Of a stretch of DNA of 9,099 nt, positions 1 through 5,589 are shown piece after piece. The translations under genes were made by a program, and so were the position numbers. The notes under the pieces are model-generated. The model was given only the letters and a program-made list of their open reading frames with translations. It made no database searches and was not told the origin of the DNA. This DNA is from Oscillospiraceae bacterium (lineage in GTDB: Bacteria; Bacillota; Clostridia; Oscillospirales; Ruminococcaceae). Each line of letters begins with the position of its first letter. The first letter of the stretch is position 1. The stretch spans positions 475-9,573 of the forward strand of contig DNUB01000321.1 in the NCBI GenBank assembly GCA_003508605.1. The letters are read 5' to 3'.

Positions 1-254
1 TTTCACCCTAAGAACCCTTTCCTTATTCCCTCTCCCCTTTCCCCGCTTTGGACATGGTGGTTGAGGAGGTGTTTTTTTCTTGGTAGGGTTTTTGCTTTTT
101 TGAGTACGTTGGTGCGGTCTTTAAAATTGTTGTGGGGGTGGGCTTTTTTTGGGGTGGTGCTTGGAGAACAGTGTATTTTTTCTGCTGTTCTGTTTTGGGA
201 TCCTTTTTATTTTGTCTTTTTACGACTTTAGATGTAGAATCTTTGACGTGTCGG
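1..254. other. Gene-free, strongly G+T-biased left edge
   Basis: This stretch lies downstream of the HTH-membrane gene. By hand count over positions 61-240, the plus strand is about 78% G+T (88 T, 53 G, 23 A, 16 C), unlike the rest of the window. It has long T runs and a G-rich patch around 132-165. On the minus strand one open frame (23-292) would encode a Lys/Thr/Pro/Gln-rich low-complexity peptide. Its first codon would be a TTG with no ribosome binding site, and it overlaps the end of the upstream gene, so I do not call it as a gene. I see no hairpin followed by a T run that would be a clear terminator for the upstream gene. The region could be a long untranslated tail or a decayed C-terminal extension. 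Confidence 0.5.
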
Positions 255-1463
255 TTATTTGTGAGATTTTCCTCTTTTTGCCAAAATATCAATAACCGAA
301 AAAATCACAATAACAAGTGCCGCATAAATAAAGGTATACCATATGTATTCGGGTGAAAAAAGCTCCCTTTTTTCATACTGCGGCAGATCGTTTTCGCCTG
401 CGCCTATGGGAGAGGACCACCATATCCGGTATATATGCGAAAAGCTTATTGCCGACGGAATCAGAAAAATGTTTCTTATACCGGGCAGTATAAGGTCTTT
501 TCGCAATTCCTTATTTTTAAGAAGAAACAGGACAAAGCATACAAGGACGGCGGCATAACACGCATATACCGCAATACCTGCAATAATCGGCAAAACGCCC
601 TTTTCTTCATATGCCGTTTCAAAACGGGGTAAAACCGTTAAAATCACTCCCGAAACAATAATCAAGCCTATCTGAACCATATCCATTAACCTTATTTTTC
701 TTGCTGCAGGTTCCCCGACTTTTTCACAGTTTTTTGTAAAACGCTTGATGTAGGGTTTTCTGCCCTTAAGAAAAACAAGTGCCAATATTAAAGCTATTCC
801 CGCAAGAAAAAAAGTACAATAGTCTGAAAAGGCAATAACGCTTTCCACATAATCCGAGACGGCAAGTATCAGGGGTAAGGACAAAAGCACCGTGGACAAA
901 GCACAAAAAAACGCATTAAAGGAAAAGGTACCCAGCGTTTTGTCAAATTCGGCGGTTAATGAGTCCTCCGCTTCTTCGAAAATCTCGTTATCCGTCTTAA
1001 CCGCCCTTGCCCTGCTTACTGCCAAAACGGCGAGAAAAACCGCAGCCACTTCAAGCAGCAGCATTACCGCAAAGCCTATTTGAGGACGGTAAAATCCATA
1101 GGAAATACCGAACATACATATCAGACCCACGGCGGATAAAGCCAATGAAATATATATAAGCGTTTTAAACCCCGACAAGGCTCTGCCGATAAGATTTTTT
1201 ATCTGTTTTTGAACCTTCGGTTCTTTTTTCTCGACATTAACGGCGGCTTCTAAAATCCGTTCTCCCTTTAAAAGCTCGTCGCAGGTAACGCCGAACATTT
1301 CCGCCAAGGAGGGTATAAGTGAAATATCGGGTGAGCATTCGTCCCGCTCCCATCGGCTTACCGCCTTGTTCGATACATTCAGCCGATCAGCTACCTCCTG
1401 TTGGGTCATACCGTTGGCTTTTCTTAATGCGGCAATAAATTGACCTATTGTATTGTTTGCCAT
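255..1463 (-). CDS. XRE-family HTH regulator fused to a multi-pass membrane domain
   Basis: A 402-residue protein with two parts. Residues 6-66 form a Cro/C1-type helix-turn-helix: MTQQEVADRL, then NVSNKAVSRWERD as the recognition helix, then a segment ending DELLKG. A charged linker (about 70-95) leads to about eight hydrophobic segments near residues 100-124, 129-149, 180-203, 215-233, 261-280, 290-316, 325-345 and 373-394. The likely role is a membrane-tethered DNA-binding protein that senses an envelope or membrane signal; this is inferred from architecture, and the target genes are unknown. Similar HTH-plus-membrane proteins are common and mostly uncharacterised in Clostridia. The ATG start is well supported by AAAGGAGG seven bases upstream. 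The gene has its own 284-base upstream gap, so it is probably transcribed separately from ispD. The protein ends just after the last membrane segment, and a one-base change in an A5 run near the stop would open a long low-complexity tail. Confidence 0.88.
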   Translation of the reverse strand: MANNTIGQFIAALRKANGMTQQEVADRLNVSNKAVSRWERDECSPDISLIPSLAEMFGVTCDELLKGERILEAAVNVEKKEPKVQKQIKNLIGRALSGFKTLIYISLALSAVGLICMFGISYGFYRPQIGFAVMLLLEVAAVFLAVLAVSRARAVKTDNEIFEEAEDSLTAEFDKTLGTFSFNAFFCALSTVLLSLPLILAVSDYVESVIAFSDYCTFFLAGIALILALVFLKGRKPYIKRFTKNCEKVGEPAARKIRLMDMVQIGLIIVSGVILTVLPRFETAYEEKGVLPIIAGIAVYACYAAVLVCFVLFLLKNKELRKDLILPGIRNIFLIPSAISFSHIYRIWWSSPIGAGENDLPQYEKRELFSPEYIWYTFIYAALVIVIFSVIDILAKRGKSHK

Positions 1464-1470
1464 AGCAAAT

Positions 1471-1478
1471 CCTCCTTT
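1471..1478 (-). promoter_or_regulatory. Strong Shine-Dalgarno of the HTH-membrane gene
   Basis: Reading on the minus strand, AAAGGAGG ends seven bases before the ATG at 1463. This is close to the full anti-SD complement and fixes the start of the HTH-membrane protein. Confidence 0.85.
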
Positions 1479-1500
1479 GAGATTTTTTTATTACAACCTC

Positions 1501-1529
1501 ATTCTACCAAAACGTCACAGGAATAACAG
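1501..1529 (-). promoter_or_regulatory. Possible sigma-A promoter of the HTH-membrane gene
   Basis: On the minus strand a TAGAAT hexamer (1506-1501, 5 of 6 to TATAAT) lies about 38 bases before the start codon. The hexamer 17 bases upstream of it, CTGTTA (1529-1524), is a weak -35 match. The -10 is reasonable and the -35 is poor, so this is only a candidate. Confidence 0.3.
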
Positions 1530-1640
1530 CCCGTAAACCGAAAATCACTCCCGCAAAGTGAGAATTTACCCGAAAATCGCCCGAAATCTTCAAAAAGGCG
1601 GCGAAAATATGCAGCCTTGATAACCTTTTTCCCGAAAAAC

Positions 1641-1685
1641 AAAAAGCAGCCGCAAGGATATCAAAAAAACCGCCGCTGCATTTTT
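1641..1685 (-). terminator. Possible terminator after ispD
   Basis: On the minus strand, an A-rich arm and GCAGC (1679-1675) can pair with GCTGC (1650-1646), and this is followed by TTTTTGTTTTT. The A5/T5 flanks make the structure roughly symmetric, so it could also act on the plus strand. The central loop is large (about 24 bases) and the GC stem only five pairs, so its strength is doubtful. Its position 60-105 bases beyond the ispD stop fits the end of the upstream transcript. The same gap (1464-1747) holds a 10-base palindrome, CGAAGCTTCG, at 1704-1713 and no gene. Confidence 0.4.
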
Positions 1686-1747
1686 CAAAAATAAAGTTTG
1701 TACCGAAGCTTCGATTAAAGTATGGACTATAGAGAACCTCTAATAAC

Positions 1748-2410
1748 CTATCCTCTCAGCCGATTAAGGTCCTCCTCCACGGTAACCTTAACTCCCGACT
1801 TTTCCCCCTCGACTATTTTAACCTTTTTCCCCGCCCTGAAAAACATTCCGCACACATCGGTGGCGGCTTCCCTTTCCTCGGGAGAGATTAAGCTCCACAC
1901 TTCCCTGAACAGTCCCAGCTTAAAGCATTGGGGAGTCTGCGCCAGAAACATTTCGCTTCTGAGAGGAGCGGCACAAACGAATCCGTCTCTGCACTGCAAA
2001 ACCGTATCGGTGGCGGGAAGGGCGGCGCCGCTTGCTCCGTACTGCTCGGCAGCTTTTGCGCAGCTTATGAAGGCTTCCGCCGAAACAAGGGGGCGGGCGG
2101 CGTCATGAGTTATCATTATATCCTCGCCGCCGCCTGTTCTCAAAGCCCTTTCCGCCATAGCCGCCACCGTTTGGCTGCGGCTTTCTCCTCCCTCCGTAAC
2201 CTCAACCCTGCCGTCGGCAAAAAGCTTTTTGCAGTAATCAATGTAATCGGGAGAAACCGCCACAAATATTTTTTCTATCTGAGGACATTTCAGCATTTCC
2301 TCAACGGAATACGCTATCAGGGGCTTTCCCTTTAACAAAACAAACTGCTTCGGCGTATCTCCTCCAAATCTTGTACCTTTTCCCGCCGCACAAATTCCAC
2401 CAAAATACAT
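1748..2410 (-). CDS. ispD: 2-C-methyl-D-erythritol 4-phosphate cytidylyltransferase
   Basis: A cytosolic enzyme that joins CTP and 2-C-methyl-D-erythritol 4-phosphate to make CDP-ME and pyrophosphate, the third step of the MEP route to isopentenyl diphosphate. At 220 residues it has normal family length. The nucleotide-binding N-terminus reads AAGKGTRFGGDTPKQF, with Arg14 and Lys21 at the positions of the catalytic Arg20/Lys27 of the E. coli enzyme. Further family blocks are GGESRSQTV (74-82), HDAARP (102-107), PATDT (132-136), AQTPQ (157-161), TD (184-185) and GVKVTVEEDL (206-215), which carries the conserved substrate-side lysine. The ATG at 2410 has AAAGGAA about ten bases upstream. It lies 36 bases after the GH3 lipoprotein stop codon, which suggests one transcript. 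No ispF follows it, so this is the single-enzyme form and not an IspDF fusion or pair. Confidence 0.95.
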   Translation of the reverse strand: MYFGGICAAGKGTRFGGDTPKQFVLLKGKPLIAYSVEEMLKCPQIEKIFVAVSPDYIDYCKKLFADGRVEVTEGGESRSQTVAAMAERALRTGGGEDIMITHDAARPLVSAEAFISCAKAAEQYGASGAALPATDTVLQCRDGFVCAAPLRSEMFLAQTPQCFKLGLFREVWSLISPEEREAATDVCGMFFRAGKKVKIVEGEKSGVKVTVEEDLNRLRG

Positions 2411-2446
2411 AGCCGCTTACTTCCTTTTATTTTATTGCGTTTACCG

Positions 2447-3655
2447 TTATTGAATACCATAGCTTATTTTAGCCCTCAGTATTCGAAAAACGCTTTCATC
2501 AAGCCTGTTTTTGCTGATTTTTCCGCTTGTAATCCCTTTCATTAAAGCATTGTAGCAGGCGATGCCGTCACTTGTACAAAGCAAATCGTTGCCCGCCAAA
2601 AATGCGTCCGCATAAGGGTCTTTTGAATATTCCGCAATTGCGCCCATACCCAAATCATCAGTAACGATTATTCCGTCAAAGCCCAATTCCCTTAACGCCT
2701 TGTGAACCTCGGGGGCAAGGCTTGCAGGCACGGTCCCGTTATAGGCGGTAACAATATTATGATTAACCATTACCATAGGTGCGCCCGCCTCTATTCCCTT
2801 TTTAAAGGGAATAAAATCCTTTGTGATAAAGTCGTTTTCGGTGCGGTTATCCACAGCTATTCCCGTATGTGTGTCAACATTTGAACCGTAACCGGGAAAA
2901 TGCTTTAAGCAGCACATTATACCCCTGCCCTTAAGCTCACTTACAAGCTCCGATATAACGTCCCCGGTTTCCTCCCAGCCCAAACCGCAGGTACGGTCGT
3001 AAATATAATCATATTCGTTTTCCGCCGTATCCGCCACAGGGGCAAGATTAAGATTAACTCCGCCCTTTTTCAGGATATCGGCCATTTTTGCGGCAAATTC
3101 GGAAATGTTCTTTGCTCCCTCTTTCAGAGGCGGCAAGGGGCTTTCCGAAAACTGAGAAAATTTGCTTATCCTTACCACCGAGCCTCCCTCTTCGTCGGCA
3201 GCAATAAAAGGAGCAATCAGAGAAAGCTCGGATAAAACCGTCTTCTTTTCCTTAATGCTGTTTTCGGTTTCATTCTGAAAATCCTTGGCGTACAGCGTAT
3301 AACCGCCAAAGTGATATTTGCCCTGCAATTCCCCGGCGTTATCCGCATAACGACATAATATGACCTGTCCTATTTTTTCCTCAAGGCTCATCCGGGACAA
3401 AAACCGTAACGCCTTTTCATCCAACGGATCGGGAACGGTTGTTTGTTCCTCCGTGGTTACGGCAGGCTCAGTAACAGGGATTGAAGAAACGACAGACTCC
3501 GGTTCGGACAAAAAGCCGCCTTCGCTTATGCTTTGCTGCGAATTTATTTCCGACTTCGTTAACGGGGTCGATTCTTCCGAAAAATTACAGCCTCCTGCAA
3601 AAATAAGAGAAAAAAGAATAATCAAAAATAAGGAAAGCTTGATATTGTTTTTCAT
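2447..3655 (-). CDS. NagZ-like family 3 glycoside hydrolase lipoprotein
   Basis: Probable beta-N-acetylhexosaminidase acting outside the membrane on peptidoglycan fragments or related glycans. The 402-residue protein starts with a Lys-containing n-region, a hydrophobic stretch (5-19) and an AGGC lipobox with Cys23, so it should be lipid-anchored. A Ser/Thr/Glu/Pro-rich spacer (about 24-75) follows, then a single GH3 TIM-barrel domain (80-400). Family signatures are ADEEGG (153-158), the NagZ hallmark KHFPGYG (251-257) with the Asp-His pair DTH (261-263), and TDDLGM (332-337), which contains the nucleophile Asp. The DTH pair is typical of the N-acetylglucosaminidase branch of GH3 and argues against a plain beta-glucosidase. 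The barrel stands alone, without the second GH3 domain of larger enzymes. Its start codon abuts an inverted-repeat element that seems to supply the ribosome binding site. ispD follows after 36 bases. Confidence 0.9.
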   Translation of the reverse strand: MKNNIKLSLFLIILFSLIFAGGCNFSEESTPLTKSEINSQQSISEGGFLSEPESVVSSIPVTEPAVTTEEQTTVPDPLDEKALRFLSRMSLEEKIGQVILCRYADNAGELQGKYHFGGYTLYAKDFQNETENSIKEKKTVLSELSLIAPFIAADEEGGSVVRISKFSQFSESPLPPLKEGAKNISEFAAKMADILKKGGVNLNLAPVADTAENEYDYIYDRTCGLGWEETGDVISELVSELKGRGIMCCLKHFPGYGSNVDTHTGIAVDNRTENDFITKDFIPFKKGIEAGAPMVMVNHNIVTAYNGTVPASLAPEVHKALRELGFDGIIVTDDLGMGAIAEYSKDPYADAFLAGNDLLCTSDGIACYNALMKGITSGKISKNRLDESVFRILRAKISYGIQ

Positions 3656-3660
3656 AATAC

Positions 3661-3827
3661 TTAGAGCACCTCTAAAAATCTTGTTTGATCAAAAACGTGC
3701 GGAGCACAACCTTTGCCGCGTCAAACCTCCTTGCAAAGCATACAGCCTTTCTTCGTCGGCTTTCCTTGAAGCCGACCCACTCCACCCGTTTTTGCTTTTC
3801 AAACAGATTTTTAGAGGTGCCCCTTAG
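3661..3827. mobile_element. Miniature inverted-repeat (MITE-like) element
   Basis: Terminal arms at 3667-3694 and 3788-3820 are inverted copies: GCACCTCTAAAAATCT matches over 16 bases, then GTTTGA and CAAAAACG are shared with a few mismatches and one-base gaps. TTAG occurs just outside both arms (3661-3664 and 3824-3827) and could be a target duplication, although the flanks CTTAG/CTAAG also partly extend the inverted repeat. Inside are three smaller stems: GTGC/GCAC (3697-3707), CTTTGC/GCAAAG (3711-3716 with 3733-3738) and a perfect 8-pair stem GTCGGCTT/AAGCCGAC (3755-3776). Open frames across it are short and unconvincing, so it is non-autonomous. It may alternatively be a structured RNA. 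No transposase is in the window. Confidence 0.65.
3667..3672 (-). promoter_or_regulatory. GH3 Shine-Dalgarno supplied by the repeat end
   Basis: Read on the minus strand, the end of the inverted-repeat arm gives GAGGTG, eleven bases before the ATG at 3655. No other purine-rich anti-SD match lies in the intervening bases. The spacing is slightly long but usable. If functional, translation of the lipoprotein depends on sequence belonging to the repeat, and pairing of the two arms would hide the site. Confidence 0.5.
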
Positions 3828-3863
3828 TTTTTTCAAACAAAAAATTATTATTCGGAAATCAAT

Positions 3864-3908
3864 GCCGCAGCATATTTCTTCCAATTCCGGGACGAAATGC
3901 ACTGCGGC
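3864..3908. repeat. Imperfect palindromic hairpin downstream of the esterase gene
   Basis: GCCGCAG (3864-3870) pairs with CTGCGGC (3902-3908). After a three-base internal mismatch, ATTTC (3874-3878) pairs with GAAAT (3894-3898), leaving a 15-base loop containing TTCCGGGAC. It begins 45 bases beyond the esterase stop codon on the minus strand. A T-rich tract follows on that strand only about 20 bases after the stem, so it is not a standard intrinsic terminator. Parts of its sequence recur near 7960-8001, which suggests a dispersed repeat family. Confidence 0.5.
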
Positions 3909-3953
3909 TCTGAAATCCTATGTAATTAAATTCGCCGATTAAAGGAACGCCCC

Positions 3954-5504
3954 TTATTTCTCGTCATTTTCGCAGGTTCTGAAGGGGGCGAGAGGCAAAC
4001 CGTTAATGCCGAAAATGTTCACATTGCCGTAATTTGTCCAGCAATACCTTGCATAAAGCGGCTCGGCAACCTCGGAGGAGGACAGGGTGATAACGCAGTC
4101 CTTTATCTTAACGTCGGCGGGCTTAAATTCCTTATCCGCTCCCGCTATTTCAAAGCCGAGGGACTTGTCCTCTCCCACATTTTCCTTTGCGGCGGCGTCC
4201 TCCTGCACCTTAAAGCCGAGACAATGCTTAAAATGCAGCTCCAATTCCCCGCCCTTTACAATGCACTCCCTGTACATGGGGCTGAATGCGGTATGCTCTA
4301 AATTCTTAAAGCCGTAAACGCCGTACAGTGCCTGAAGAGCAAGGCGGTGACCCACAGGCTCCTTTGCCTTGGGGTGAATTTCGTTAAATTCTCCGACGTC
4401 CAGCGCAACGGCGATTCCCGTATTCCTTAACGTCTGATAAGCCTTCATCTGAGCCTCTCGGATAAGGCACCAATGCTTATGGTCGCCGTCCGCCTTATAG
4501 CGGTGCATAGGCAGCTGCACAAACAGGAAGGGCAGCTCGTTGTCTCCCCAATCCTCTCTCCAAAGCCGAATAAGCTTTGTAAACAGCTTAAAGTAGGTTT
4601 TGGGACGGTGATCGTCGCTTTCGCCCTGATAGTATATAAATCCCCTTAAGGTATAAGGACATACTCTTTTTATCATCGAATGATAAAGAGCGGACGCCGA
4701 CATAGGGTTATAATGATTGCAGGGGCCGGGGTAAAGATTTTTTCCGCAGTACTCCTGAACCTCCTCCCAGGTGCTGTCAAAGTGCTCAGAATAGAAAATA
4801 ACGCTTTTACGGTTCCATTCGTCGCTGTAGGCGCAATAGTCCAGCCATTCCTTTTCCATTTCCTCTTCGGTTTTTCCCGCCGACTGCTTTTCAACGTCCA
4901 AAAGATATTCGTTTGTGTCCCTGTCGGCTTCGAGGCTCTCCCTGCTCATCCAATAGGAAGCGGAGGTGCCGCCCCAATTGCAGCCGATCACTCCCACCGT
5001 TACTCCTAATTTTTCGGCTAACTCTCTTGCAAAGAAATAGCCCACTGCCGACCAGCATTTTGCGCTTTCGCTGTCAAATTCCGCCCAGCAGGTATTATTT
5101 TCGCATTCGAAAAAGTCCTTGTCCCTGATATTCTTCTTGGGGGTGTAGTAAAATCTTACCCCGGGATTTTTATCCTTGGTCAATGCGTCCTTTTCCTTGC
5201 AGTTTTGCAGCTCCAGCTCCATATTGGACTGTCCGCCCGCAAGCCAAACCTCGCCGTAAGCCACGTTTGCAAAGGTTATTTCCTCCCCGCCGCAGGAAGC
5301 GGTAAGAGTATAGCCCGTTCCCGCAGGGTGAGGGGGCAGCTGCACCTGCCATCTTCCGTCTCTGACTCTGCCGACGGCTTTTTTCCCATCGGCGGAAACG
5401 GTTACCAATGCGCCGTCCTCCCCCGTTCCGAAAACACAAACGGTCTTTTCTCGCTGCAAAACCATATTATCGCTGAATATGGCAGCCGTTTTAAACTGTG
5501 ACAT
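3954..5504 (-). CDS. Sialate O-acetylesterase-like SGNH hydrolase
   Basis: A 516-residue protein of the sialate O-acetylesterase/SASA family, expected to remove O-acetyl groups from sugars such as sialic acids or hemicellulose units. No signal peptide is visible, so it should act in the cytoplasm on imported sugars. Counting from the ATG at 5504, a beta-rich N-terminal domain (about 1-85) begins TAAIFSDNMVLQR, a family hallmark. The SGNH nucleophile block is GGQSNME (Ser93). GCNWGGTSASYW (174-185) and YYQGES (291-296) are conserved. The catalytic His is in EIHPKAKEPVG (His377), where Glu375 replaces the Asp frequent in this position. A C-terminal beta region carries GLPLAPFRT. An in-frame GTG at 5513 would have its Shine-Dalgarno directly abutting it, whereas AAAGGG lies eight bases before the ATG at 5504, so I prefer the latter. 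The real substrate is not shown by the sequence. Confidence 0.88.
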   Translation of the reverse strand: MSQFKTAAIFSDNMVLQREKTVCVFGTGEDGALVTVSADGKKAVGRVRDGRWQVQLPPHPAGTGYTLTASCGGEEITFANVAYGEVWLAGGQSNMELELQNCKEKDALTKDKNPGVRFYYTPKKNIRDKDFFECENNTCWAEFDSESAKCWSAVGYFFARELAEKLGVTVGVIGCNWGGTSASYWMSRESLEADRDTNEYLLDVEKQSAGKTEEEMEKEWLDYCAYSDEWNRKSVIFYSEHFDSTWEEVQEYCGKNLYPGPCNHYNPMSASALYHSMIKRVCPYTLRGFIYYQGESDDHRPKTYFKLFTKLIRLWREDWGDNELPFLFVQLPMHRYKADGDHKHWCLIREAQMKAYQTLRNTGIAVALDVGEFNEIHPKAKEPVGHRLALQALYGVYGFKNLEHTAFSPMYRECIVKGGELELHFKHCLGFKVQEDAAAKENVGEDKSLGFEIAGADKEFKPADVKIKDCVITLSSSEVAEPLYARYCWTNYGNVNIFGINGLPLAPFRTCENDEK

Positions 5505-5511
5505 TTTTTGC

Positions 5512-5546
5512 ACCCTTTCTTATTTTACCCTTTATATTTACCCTTT
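5512..5546 (-). repeat. Three-copy AAAGGGT repeat before the esterase gene
   Basis: On the minus strand the heptamer AAAGGGT occurs three times, at 5546-5540, 5533-5527 and 5518-5512, spaced 13 and 15 bases apart within an A-rich stretch. The copy nearest the gene acts as the Shine-Dalgarno of the ATG at 5504. The other two may be relics of local duplication or extra ribosome-docking or regulatory sites. The whole topA-esterase gap is 85 bases and shows no clear terminator, so read-through from topA is plausible. Confidence 0.5.
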
Positions 5547-5589
5547 CTTAACGGGTATATCTAATGTTAGTTATTCTATCGGTTATTTT

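Noticed and set aside
23..292. Minus-strand open frame for a Lys/Thr/Pro-rich 89-residue peptide
   Set aside because: It would start at a TTG without a ribosome binding site inside the end of the previous gene, and its low-complexity content follows from the A+C-rich strand bias.
1928..2335. Plus-strand open frames opposite ispD, including one of about 135 codons
   Set aside because: They lie antisense to an unmistakable ispD, have no recognisable motif and no supporting ribosome binding site.
3672..3942. Short frames on both strands across the inverted-repeat element
   Set aside because: They run through stems and terminal repeats, lack ribosome binding sites and resemble no protein family, so the element is better read as non-coding.
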